This document shows, one piece after another, positions 10,156 through 20,081 of a stretch of DNA of 64,000 nucleotides. Both the position numbers and the translations under genes were made by a program. Below the pieces are notes generated by a model that worked only from the letters and a program-made list of their open reading frames with translations, ran no database searches and was not told the DNA's origin. The stretch is from Phaseolus vulgaris (lineage: Eukaryota; Streptophyta; Magnoliopsida; Fabales; Fabaceae): contig NC_023749.2 in the NCBI RefSeq assembly GCF_000499845.2, positions 16,956,786 to 17,020,785 on the forward strand. Direction: 5' to 3'. Position 1 is the stretch's first letter. Every line of letters starts with the position of its first letter.

Positions 10156-11958
10156 TTTTGGTTCTTCAAGATGAGTAGCTTGTCTTTTTAATTTCAGTTC
10201 TTCTTTATTTCATCTTTGTCATTTCAATTCCTTACTTGTCTTGCTGTTTTTATATTTTAATTTGTTCTTGGTGTGCTTTGTGGAAGATCCAACCCAAGCA
10301 CTCTTGTTCATTTGATCTTGAACAAGTTCTTGTGCAATTTGTGATAGGATTCCATACACCTTTGTGTTGCTATTTTGTTTTAGGCTTTGAGTCTTTATTG
10401 CTTTCATTATTTTGCTTCATATTATGCTTTGAGTCTTTAATTTTCTGAATCTATACATGTTTTGTCAAGTCATGTTCATCCATATTGTCATCAATTCTTA
10501 GTAGTCCTATTTTTTTGGCTTGATTGTTTCTTGTTTTGGGTCTCTTTATATTGCTTTAATCTGCTGTTATTTTGATCCTTTGGTGCTTTTTATTTTTAGT
10601 TTGAGTTCATAATTGTGTCTTAGTTCATACACAATTTCCATTCTCACATTTCCATTGTGTTAATTTTGGTTATCTTGCTGTTTTCTTCCAGTTTTCCAGA
10701 TTTCCCCTGTATCATCTCTCTGTTCTGGGCTGTTTTGTTTAACAAAATTTTTCCACCCATAGGAAAATTCTGAATTTCTGGAAAATGCAAGTTTAAGGTG
10801 TTATAGAAAAGACAAAAAAGAATGAGGTCAAAAGGAGCAACAGAAAAAAAATGATAAATCTCACAAAATCAGAGTGCAAATCTTGAGCGTTCCAGCTGGC
10901 CTAACTGCACACCAAATTTGCAAAAATTATTAAAAAAAAATGGTGCATGCGTTTTAGGTGATTCCAAAGCCAAAATTTAGATAAGATCCTGAATTTTCTT
11001 GCATCCAAATTTCAGAAACAAATTTTACAATTACAGCTCAGCATAAATCGGGGAACAAAACCGTTTTCTGGCCCACAACATTTTCCAGTGGTGCTGTTTT
11101 TTTATTTGGTCATCTAATCTAGTGCTTTTCTTTAGGAATTCCTTTTGTGTGCCAACTTTTATTGAGTACCTTTAATTGTTTGCTTTAATTTCTTGAATCT
11201 CTTTTTCAATTAAATTTGTTTCTTGCTTTTGTTTCTTGACCTCTAAATTTGGGTGCTGGAATTTAATTCTCTCTTGGTGCTTATGTGCATGGAATTTGAC
11301 TTGGTTTAAGGTTAAGCCCTTGTGAATAGGTGCTGGAAATTGGAGAATTAAAGCCAACTTTCTAAGGAGGAGTCACAGCTAAGGCGAAACAAGCTTCTTG
11401 AAACAAACACTACAAACACCTAGAAGATCAACAATCAAGACAACAAAGAAAGTGCACTAACCAAAAAGAGGAACAACAAAGGGGGTTTTCTTATCTCCTT
11501 TACAACTTGGATTATTGTTAATTACCTCTTTCAAATTACGTTTTAGACGGTGAGTGTGTCTTCAAGGGCTCAAAGTGTCCAAGAAGCCTCACCTAGGGCC
11601 GAATAGCATAGTCATTTTGCTTAGTAATTTGTTGCTTGTTTGAACTTGTATTTCTTTTGTTTTGGTAGAAACGTTTTGCATGTTTAATAGTGTTTAATTT
11701 TGTGCTATACCGACTAGTTTTGCTGCATATCTAGCTTACATAGTTTTCTTGCTTTTTGATTTCTCAACTTCTTGTGTTCTAAGTGTTCTACTAAGAGAAA
11801 ATTTTGTGTGAAGTCATTGGAGGAAAAGTTTTTGGCAAGGAAAAGGCTTGGTACTTAAGTAGTCCATTGTGACTCACCTCCCTTACCTGGAAAACTCCCT
11901 TCTCTAACTTTCCTAAACTTTCTCCAAGTAAAACACCTATATACACAAAGTTTTAGCC
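10156..11958 (+). other. A1 leader between primer site and gag
   Basis: About 1.8 kb of T-rich non-coding DNA, conserved in A2, A3 and A6. Open frames here are short and not shared. It presumably holds packaging signals, but none can be identified by eye. Confidence 0.6.
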
Positions 11959-14487
11959 ATGTCTTCTTCTTCTCACTCTCCAAAGTCTATAGAAAGTGAA
12001 GTAAAATCTTTGAAAACCCTTTTAAAAGAGGTATCCCAAGCGGTACAATTAATCTCTTTTAGACAATTGGAGAATGAAAACAAAATTAATGAGTTGGCTA
12101 GAGCTCAAGAAGAGAAATCCCAAAAATCTCAAAAATCCAAAAAAACGCTTACTCATGCATCTCAAAGTATTGAGTCTCTAGGGGAGGGCAGCCGTAGAAT
12201 CAATGATTATTACCAACCACCCCCTAGAAGAACTAGACAAAGGGAGCAAGAGAGTCCAAAGGAAGTAAGGGTAGACCTACCCCATTTCTATGGTAAGGAA
12301 GACGTAGAGGCCTACCTAGATTGGGAGATGAAAGTAGAGCAACTCTTTGCTTGCCATAGGGTGAGTGAAGAGAGGAAGGTACCTTTAGCAACCCTTAGTT
12401 TCCAAAGCAATGCCATGTATTGGTGGACCTCTCTAGAGAGAGACCGACGTCTTCATAGGGAGCCTTCCATAGAATATTGGAATGACCTTAGGGGAGCCCT
12501 AAGACGTCGTCACATACCTTCCTACTACCATAGGGAGTTGATGGACAAGCTCCAAAGACTCCAACAAAAGAACTTAAGTGTGGAAGAGTATAGGCAGAAA
12601 ATGGAGCTGTACATGATGAGAGCATCCATTAGAGAGGAAGAAACCACCACCATATCTAGGTTTCTAAGTGGGCTCAACCTTGAGATAAGGGATCGAGTAG
12701 AACTATTACCCTACCAAGACTTGAATGATTTGGTTCAACTTTGCATTAAAGTTGAACAACAAAATTTTCGCAAAACTTCAAGTCAAAGGGTGGGTTCTTA
12801 CTCCAACTCTTATCCAAAGAAAGACTTTAAAAGGGAGGGTAGTACACCTAGAGACGAATCCAAAGAGACTACCAAACCCTTAGTGAAAGATGCCTCCACC
12901 CCATACATCCGTACTAGGGACACCAAATGTTTTAAATGTTTTGGAAGAGGGCATGTGCAAGCACAATGTCCAAACCAAAGAGTTTTGTTTTTAAAAGGAG
13001 AAAATGAATACACAAGTGGTGAAGATGAACCTAGTACCCAAGAAAAAGGGGAAGGAGAAAGGATAAATCCTTTGGAGGGGGACTTATTGATGATTCAAAG
13101 AATCCTCCACAATCAACCTAGTGCATCCATTGAAACACAACGAGAGAACATTTTTCATACTAGATGCAATGTTTTAGAAAATACATGCTCTCTTATTGTG
13201 GATGGTGGGTCATGTTGCAATTGTTGTAGCACTAGATTGATTGAAAAATTAAAACTACAAGTAGTTCCTCATCCAAAACCTTACAATTTACAATGGATCA
13301 ATGAGGATGGAGAACTACGTGTAGACAAACAAGTGGAGATCGAGTTTTCTATAGGCAACTACAAAGACAATGTTTTATGTGATGTAGTACCTATGGAAGC
13401 TTGCCACATCTTATTAGGTAGACCATGGCAATTTGATAAGAAAACCACGCATAATGGTCTAACTAACGAGATTTCTTTCATCCACAAGCATAAAAGGTTT
13501 GTACTTAGCCCTTTACCACATTCCCAAGTGGTAAAAGACCAAATGCAAATGAAACACAAAAGGGATGAAGAAAAAATACAAAAAGAACAAAATTTTGGGA
13601 AACAAAAGGCGTGGGAGAATAGTGTTCCTTCCCACAAGGTCATCCAACAAGAAAAGCACCTTGAAAATACCATTACAAACATGCTTCTTGTTGAACAACC
13701 TAGCCTTCCTTTTTGTAAAGGAACACCTGCAAGCATGAGCACAAAAGAAAAGTCTTTAAAAGAAGCTTGCATAGATCAAGAAGGAGAACTCATGGGGCAA
13801 AAGAGAGTTGACCAAAATCTAGAGCTTTTAAGAGGAAAACTTTTGTCACCCATGAGCAACAAAGTTCAAAGACATTACTTTAGGTACAACCCTTGTTTTC
13901 AAACTACACCTAAAGCAACGTCCCACGAAGTCTATCCTCCTTCACCTTTTGTAAAAGATCTTTGGGAAGACACACATTCCATTTTGGCGCTTCCTAGGAC
14001 AACAAAGGGTTTTTCTTTCTTTAAGGATGTGGATAACCTCTTCCTAAGAAATGTGACAAGCCTCCATGATTTATTTTCCAACATAATAGATAGAGCTCCA
14101 AAATTTGAAAACATAGCTCTTTCTTCTATGTTTCACGAAATCATGAGAGACACTCACAAATCTTGGGATAAGAATCCTTTCCCTTATAAGCATGCATACA
14201 AAGGAGTAATCCACAAAATTACTCATATTTCTCCATTCGAAGTTGTATGTGTTCTATGTCCTCTTGCCTTTATAAAGTTGTTACTCTGTCTTAAAAAGAT
14301 TATGCCTAAGGGAAAAGTAACTCCTTTTGAAAATTTTAGAAAACATAAGAGGATTAGAGGGCACCTACAACCCTCAAAAGGGAGGTATTGTGAGAAGTTG
14401 GCCACAACAAGAGAAAAACAAAAATGGCAACTTCCCACATTTATTTGTTTTTCAAAAGATCACCCTCACTCCTTTGCTTTGTTTTAA
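11959..14487 (+). CDS. A1 gag-protease polyprotein with decayed integrase tail, 842 aa
   Basis: Intact frame starting MSSSSHSPKS. Residues 1-110 are a Lys/Glu/Ser-rich leader. About 115-275 is a retrotransposon gag domain (FYGKEDVEAYLDWE, MYWWTSLERD, LSVEEYRQKM). Residues 324-337 form a zinc knuckle, CX2CX4HX4C. About 410-500 is a retropepsin-like domain with active-site motif IVDGGS (D415) and ILLGRPW near 484. Beyond that, the sequence is a shrunken remnant of the integrase region without a recognisable D-D-E. Compared with A3 it lacks the second protease-like half. The start is supported by identical starts in A3 and A6. The product could form particles with an RT supplied in trans; that is inference. 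Confidence 0.85.
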   Translation: MSSSSHSPKSIESEVKSLKTLLKEVSQAVQLISFRQLENENKINELARAQEEKSQKSQKSKKTLTHASQSIESLGEGSRRINDYYQPPPRRTRQREQESPKEVRVDLPHFYGKEDVEAYLDWEMKVEQLFACHRVSEERKVPLATLSFQSNAMYWWTSLERDRRLHREPSIEYWNDLRGALRRRHIPSYYHRELMDKLQRLQQKNLSVEEYRQKMELYMMRASIREEETTTISRFLSGLNLEIRDRVELLPYQDLNDLVQLCIKVEQQNFRKTSSQRVGSYSNSYPKKDFKREGSTPRDESKETTKPLVKDASTPYIRTRDTKCFKCFGRGHVQAQCPNQRVLFLKGENEYTSGEDEPSTQEKGEGERINPLEGDLLMIQRILHNQPSASIETQRENIFHTRCNVLENTCSLIVDGGSCCNCCSTRLIEKLKLQVVPHPKPYNLQWINEDGELRVDKQVEIEFSIGNYKDNVLCDVVPMEACHILLGRPWQFDKKTTHNGLTNEISFIHKHKRFVLSPLPHSQVVKDQMQMKHKRDEEKIQKEQNFGKQKAWENSVPSHKVIQQEKHLENTITNMLLVEQPSLPFCKGTPASMSTKEKSLKEACIDQEGELMGQKRVDQNLELLRGKLLSPMSNKVQRHYFRYNPCFQTTPKATSHEVYPPSPFVKDLWEDTHSILALPRTTKGFSFFKDVDNLFLRNVTSLHDLFSNIIDRAPKFENIALSSMFHEIMRDTHKSWDKNPFPYKHAYKGVIHKITHISPFEVVCVLCPLAFIKLLLCLKKIMPKGKVTPFENFRKHKRIRGHLQPSKGRYCEKLATTREKQKWQLPTFICFSKDHPHSFALF

Positions 14488-14668
14488 GGGTCACATAGAT
14501 TGACATTTGATCCGGGAGGACACACCTTGACGAAGCAAGAGGCTGCTATCCGAGATCAAGAATGCAAATCTGAGGATAGATCTTCTCAAGCCGGAGGAGA
14601 TGATGGACACCATCCAGCCACAACCACCCCCTAAGCAAAGCCTTGGATTTGAGGACAAATCCTTTTCA

Positions 14669-14680
14669 AGAGGGAGGGGA
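14669..14680 (+). promoter_or_regulatory. Polypurine tract of A1
   Basis: AGAGGGAGGGGA directly before the 3' LTR. A look-alike (GGAGGAGATGATGG) lies at about 14593-14606. Confidence 0.85.
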
Positions 14681-15405
14681 TGATGGAGGAAGGCCCAAGC
14701 TCACCACACTATGAAAGCCAAGCTTCCAAGACCAAGACCGTCTAGCCTTCCAAAAGGAGCGTCTAGCCTCACAAGGAGCGTCTAGCCTCCCAAAGGGAGC
14801 GTCTAGCCATGATGAGGAGCGTCTAGCCATGATGAGGAGCGTCTAGGCCAAGGCTACATTAGGAGCATCTATGAAGAGTCCTAGACCGTCTAGCTTCACA
14901 CACACAAGGGCCAAAGCTACGGTTTGGGAGAGAAGAGGCTTTGTTGCATAAAAGGCCCATTAGGGGTACTTAGTAAGATAGGTAGTGTAGAAAGAACTTT
15001 GTGAAGGAAACCTTCTAGAACCTATGGTTGTGTGGTCGGTCATTGCATGGCACATGGCTTAGAATTTAGATTTAATTTTGGTTTTCTTTTCCTTAGAAAT
15101 GTAGCTTAACATTTAAGCCCAAATAGCCTATAAATAGGAAGGCTATCTCTTTGTATTTGACAAGTTTATTTGAGTATTGTTATGCTGCCCATTTTGTGCA
15201 CTAGCTTTACTTCTCCTAGAAATCTAGGCTATAAACTTCACTCCATTCACCTTTCTTCATAGAGCTGGCCGAACCTCTCTAATCCATACTCATCATGCAC
15301 CTTCAAAGCCATCACAACTCCTAGGAGGGCTTTGTTTCACTCACCCATTGCTTCCGCCCCATTTTTCACTACTTTGATTCAAGAAGAACACATGAAATGC
15401 CATCA
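14681..15405 (+). repeat. A1 3' LTR
   Basis: 725 bp. It has one more 20-bp U3 repeat unit than the 5' LTR. TATA box at 15129-15136. Confidence 0.9.
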
Positions 15406-15740
15406 TTTCTCTTCTCTTTATCACTCTCCCGGATCATCGGGACCTGAGGCCTTCCCACGGTGTCGCTCCCTCCATGGTCTTTCCTACCCATGGGTATCGG
15501 GGAACCACACTGTGATTGCCTTGCTTTAGTAATGTTTGATCTGGCGACGCCCTGGTTGGGCGACGCCTTGCCTTGGCGACGCTTCTTCTTGACGACGCTG
15601 GCACTTGGCGTCTCTTCACCTAGGCAACGCCTTGTGTTGACCTTGACTCCTGGTGTTGACTTTGACTCCTGGTGTTGACTTTGACTCCTGGTGTTGACTT
15701 TGACCTTGACTTAGTCAACGCCCGGATACGGGACGGTACA

Positions 15741-16622
15741 CAAGTCCCCCAGTCTTAAGCCGAAGACTTGTCTTCAGCGCAAAGTCTAAGGCCTCGCCCA
15801 CGCCGTCCACGTGCCACCCTGATGACGTGTTACTCCCTGCTGACTCAACAATTCTCGAATTATTGACGTGACACTCTCTGAACCATAGGAGCGCTCTTAA
15901 TGACTGATTGGACATCCTCTGAAATGGGGAAAATAACACCTTTTGGGGCTACCCTTGATCACGCGCCACGTGGCCCATCGTACAGCCAGCCTTTAGAGAC
16001 CCTTGCGTTTCCCCTGGGCGATTGATCCTTTGACACGTGGCACGATCTCACGGCTCCTAGTTAGCGCCTCTTGGGTTGCAAATGTAACGTTCAAGTTACC
16101 CCCAAACCCCGCGCTCACCCCACTGTTACATTCATTCCCTCTGCGTCTCTGCACTGTTCATCGCCTTCAACCCCTTTTCTCTGCAATTTCTGCTCTTTCC
16201 CTCCTGTGCTCTTCTTCCGCCTTCACTTTGACAGCAAAGGTATGATTTTCGCATATCCACGACTCTTCCCTTTCGTCGCATTGCATGATTTATTGAACTG
16301 CCTGGGACTGTTGATATTTATGCATTACTGCGTTCTTCCGCTTCTCCTTCCTTCTCTGTTCCCTTCTCCTTCTTTATGGGTTTTCTCGCGTGGGTGGTGT
16401 TTCCTGGGGTTCACTCCCCTTCCTGTCATGGCTACACTTGTTAAAACCTTTTTCCTCTCTTCTTTCTCCAGCTATTTATTCACTCCTTCTCTGTTCCCTT
16501 CTCCTTCTTTCTGGGTTTTCTCGCGTGGGTGGTGTTTCCTCGGGTTCACTCCCCTTCCTGTCATGGCTACACTTGTTAAAACCTTTTTCCTCTCTTCTTT
16601 CTCCAACTATTTATTCACACCA
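15741..16622 (+). promoter_or_regulatory. Promoter and 5' UTR of B aORF-1
   Basis: Lies between the 3' LTR and the antisense start codon. CACGTG cores occur near 15810, 15968 and 16036. A likely 5'-UTR intron donor (CAAAG|GTATG) is at about 16243. A perfect-spaced 135-bp tandem duplication occupies 16352-16486 and 16487-16621, ending at the start codon; its first copy has TCTCCAG, the second TCCAAC. Confidence 0.55.
16352..16621 (+). repeat. 135-bp tandem duplication
   Basis: Two copies with a few substitutions, immediately upstream of the aORF-1 start. Both contain GTGTTTCCT and TGGCTACACTTG. The candidate splice acceptor TCTCCAG is kept in copy 1 and changed in copy 2. Confidence 0.85.
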
Positions 16623-18910
16623 TGACGCGCACGAACGCGGAGTCCGATTCCTCCCCCAAGACCCCCAAGTCCAACTACAAAGCCTACTACCCATGGGCCC
16701 CCGACGAGCTCTTGAACGAGTGTACCAGCCTGACTACCTTCTAGGACCTGGAAGCTCATCGTGGGGATCCCCCACTTGTATAACTTTAACGCTTTCTGCC
16801 GTACTCACGACGCTCACATATCCGTCCGTCCCGGCAGGCCTGGGGAACCTGTCTGCGTGGACGACAGACCTAGAAAGGGGAACCCTTTCTTCTTTATGTA
16901 CCAAACGGTGTTTAAACGCGTAGGGGTGCGTCTCCCATTCACCCCCTTTGAAAGGGAACTCCTCACCGAAATTAATACCCGCCCCCGCCCAGCTCCACCC
17001 CAACAGCTGGGCATTTGTAAGGGGTTCTCAAATTCTCTGCGGGCATCTGGGCATCCTTCCCTCCGTAGACGTTTTCCTGCATTTCTTCGAAGTGAAGAAG
17101 CAGGGGAAAAGCTTCTGGGTATGCTTTTCCGGGATCGCGGGCAGGATCCTCCTCTCCCTCTTCCAAAACTCTTACAAAAACTGGAAAGGGAAATTCTTTA
17201 GAGTGTGCAGCGCCAAACATGACCCCACGGCCTTGGACGGCTTCCCCCTTTATTGGACGGAGCGCCCTAAGCTGCTTAGGGCCAAAGCCCTGGAGGAGCT
17301 ATCTCCTGCTAACAGGGAGGTAAGCAAGGCCTTGGCTGGGCTGGGGATCGTTTTTGATACATTGAAGCTTGTTGCTAGTGAATACAATGTTCACGCCCTG
17401 ACCACATACTTTGGTAAGGAGACTCTCCCCTCATCCTTTTTGTTGTGAACACCTTTCTACCAGATGTTTGTTCCCACAGCCTCTTCCCCCTGTTTTCCAT
17501 GGTGCCATGTTACTTGCATCTCACGCATCTATGCGCTTTGTAATTTTGTATAGTTGCTTTGGCCTTGATTTCTGCTGCTTGGTCTATTTTGATGTAGGAT
17601 CGGTGATGGACGCCTCCAAAAGGATGATGCTGGCGAAAGCGATGAAGGAGGCTCGTGCTGCCAAGGCGGGCGCCTCCTCCGCCCCTGCTGCTGATCCGAT
17701 CCCCCCACCAACTTTGCCACCGCCACCACCGATCACCACCGAAGCCCCCCTAGGCTCATCTCCGTCATCTCCACATAGCTCCGAGGCGCTTCAGACTCCC
17801 GGCTCTCCTCTGCCCATCGCCGCCGTTCCTCTAGCCGTGGCCTCGTCGCCGGCTCCAACCCCCCTTGACCAAGGGAAACGGGTCTTGGAGATTTTATCGG
17901 ATGATGAGGACTCGGAAGGTGTGGTACCCTTCAAGAGGAGGAAATCTGCGCGGGTTCCTCTTTTGCCAGAGGCGTCGCCCCAGGGAGGGAATTCCTTCAT
18001 GGACAACCCTCCAAGTGCGACCTCACTTCCCCCCACAACAGTCCAAGAGGAAGGGGGCGAAGGCGCCGAGTCTGCCCCGCCTCCGCCACCGGCAGAAGTC
18101 TCTGCTTCCCCTGCTCCCGTCGCTGCCGCCCCCGATCTCATCGCCATCCCTCCTCCAATCATGAATCCGATGAGGGGCTTCAGTGGCGGAACTATGCTAG
18201 AGGGCACCGACAGGAAGGAGGGCATGCCTTTCTACTTGGGGGCCTTCTTGGCGGTGGCCCTTGAATGGCGCGCCCAGGCCAGAAATGTTGTCCTGCAAGC
18301 TCAAACCCTCCAGGCCTTGGAAACAAGGGTAACTGCCCTGGAGGAGGAAAAGAAAACCCTGGAATGCCAAAACAAGGCCTACCAAAGCACTCTGAAGCAG
18401 GCTCAAGAGGCCAAGGAAAAGGCTGAAAAGCAACTGGAAGAGGCGATGGGGTTCCAGGCTGACATTTATACTCGGGAAGTCGCCCTCCAAGTTCAGTTAA
18501 CGGGCCTTCAAGACTTAGTCGAAGCTGACGCAGAAGTTCAAAAGGACTTGAAGGACCGTTGTTGTGAGCAGGCTGACGAGATGGAGCGGATGGAGGGGGA
18601 AATGGCTACCCAGGCCAAAGCTATGGGCCTTCTCCAGGTTGACTACAACAAACTACAGGTCGAGGTCAGTCGGCTTCGTGTGGAAAAGGAGGCTTTGGAG
18701 AAGCAGGTAGCTTCTGGGGACGCCGCCATTGAGGACCTAGAGAAGGACAAAAAGGCCCTCATCCAGGACATGGCAGGCACTTTCGAGGAGGGATTCCAGG
18801 AAGCTCTGGCCCAAGCAGTCTGCATGAACCCGGGGATCGACATTTCCAGCTGCGATTCCACTCACCACATTGTTGATGGAAAGGTCGTGCCTCTGGAGAT
18901 AGACGATTGA
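16623..18910 (+). pseudogene. Long antisense gene (aORF-1) of B; exon 1 broken, exon 2 open
   Basis: Exon 1 starts at 16623 (MTRTNAES) and carries the conserved domain (LLTEIN, AQLHPNSWAFVRG, SVDVFLHFFEVKKQG, GFPLYW). It is damaged by an in-frame TAG near 16743 and frameshifts near 16775 and 16985. The intron 17414-17597 (TTTG|GTAAGG to GATGTAG|) joins in frame to exon 2, giving YFGSVMDASKR. Exon 2 is open to 18908-18910. It encodes a Pro/Ala/Ser-rich linker with acidic and basic patches (about 100-200 residues), then about 200 residues of coiled coil, then a conserved tail (HHIVDGKVVPLEIDD). The gene lies antisense to pol between pol and the 3' LTR. The protein's role is unknown; resemblance to plant transposon-associated proteins is from memory only. 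Confidence 0.75.
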
Positions 18911-19389
18911 GCCGCCACCCTCGATCATCAGCCCATTCCTTTATACTTGATTTTAACCTTCTTTGATAAACTTGTAATTCTTTGAATCGTCTGCACTCTT
19001 GCTACAACTCTGGGATTTTGTATGATTACTTTCGTGTCCTCGCAACATAGAATTCTGCCTGTGTGATCTTATTCTCATTCTTTGCCTTCGCGTGCTTCGG
19101 TTGTTTTGCTTGTATTATACCCGTTTCTTTCACTTCGTTGGGCGGCCTTGTATGCCCGGGAAAGGTCACGCGCCAATGCCCACGCCCATGGAGAGGCTCA
19201 CCTAGTGGAGCCGTATCGTCCACGGGGTGTTTCTAACACCGAAACGGTCCTTTCCTTGATCCTTAACGCCCGGCGCCCACGCCTAAGGAGAGGCCTGCTA
19301 CAGCAGCGCCGTATCGTCCCCGGGTGTCTAAAACGCCGAGTGCTCTTGGGGGGGGGGGGTCGTTCCCTCCATGGTCTTTCCTTCCCATA
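18911..19389 (+). other. B spacer after aORF-1
   Basis: Non-coding 3' flank of aORF-1, closely matching 2102-2857 of B0 in reverse. It ends with a run of 12 G near 19348-19359 and then a CCTCCATGGTCTTTCC motif. A2 interrupts it at 19389; it continues at 25546. Confidence 0.65.
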
Positions 19390-20081
19390 TGATGGCATTT
19401 TCATGAAGTTCTTCTTGAATCAATGTAGAGTAATGGGGCGGAAGCAATGAATGAAGGTGAGCAAGATCCTCCTAGGAGTGGTGTTGATCTTGTAGGTGCA
19501 TGCTATGTGTGGTTATTGGGTGGTTCGGCCAGCCCAAGGGAAAAGATGAAGGAATTGAAGTTTAGAGCCTAGGATTCTAGGGAGAAGCAAAGTTGAGCAC
19601 AAATGGGCAGCATAACTTTACTCACAATAAACTTGGAAAATACAAGAGATAGCCTTCCTATTTATAGGCTATAAAACCGTAAGAGCTAAGCTAAGTGTAA
19701 ATGAAATGAGAGCCAAATGAAATGCAACAATGACAAGGCACATGGCACATGCTTCATGTCCGGCCAAGTAAGCACCATTCTAGAATGTTCACTCTCTTTT
19801 ACTTTCTAGCACTACTCTATTTACTAAGTACCCCTAATGGGCCTTTATGCAACAAAGCCTTCTTTTCACAAACCGTAGCTTGGCCCATGTATATGTGAAG
19901 CTAGACGGTGTAGGACTCTTCATAGATGCTCCTTATGTAGCCGCTCCTCTTCATGGCCTAGACGCTCCTCATCATGGCTAGACGCTCCTTTTTTAGGCTA
20001 GACGCTCCCATCATGGTTAGACGGTCTTAGTCTTGGAAGCTTGGCTTTCATAGTGTGGTGAGCTTGGGCCCTCTTCCATCA
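19390..20081 (-). repeat. A2 3' LTR
   Basis: 692 bp. Minus-strand copies of GAGCGTCTAG occur around 19910-20030. The polypurine tract lies at 20082-20093 (TCCCCTCCCTCT on the plus strand). Confidence 0.88.

Larger units (their letters stand above)
9436..15405 (+). mobile_element. A1: young non-autonomous gypsy element with intact ORF
   Basis: 5970 bp with LTRs of 705 and 725 bp and a perfect target duplication TTTCT (9431-9435 and 15406-15410). It has a tRNA-Met-type primer site, a 1.8-kb leader, one 842-codon frame and a polypurine tract. The LTRs differ by one extra 20-bp U3 repeat unit in the 3' copy and a handful of substitutions, so insertion is recent. There is no reverse transcriptase or RNase H. 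Confidence 0.92.
8520..15740 (-). repeat. B 3' LTR, split by A1
   Basis: The LTR occupies 8520-9435 and 15411-15740, about 1246 bp once A1 and one TTTCT copy are removed. Ends are TGTTCCGTCC and GGACGGTACA on the plus strand. Compared with the 5' LTR it keeps a roughly 220-bp segment (about 8960-9185) and about 30 bp beside the A1 site that the 5' LTR has lost. Confidence 0.85.

Noticed and set aside
16071..16625. 184-codon open frame upstream of B aORF-1
   Set aside because: It is produced by the 135-bp duplication in a pyrimidine-rich leader; the repeated Ser/Phe/Leu protein has no counterpart in B0 or C.
17791..18225. Minus-strand frame opposite the aORF-1 linker
   Set aside because: A shadow of the GC-rich Pro/Ala linker; not conserved in other copies.
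19348..19359. Run of 12 G as a quadruplex regulatory signal
   Set aside because: B0 has only five at the same place; likely slippage or a sequencing error, with no other support.
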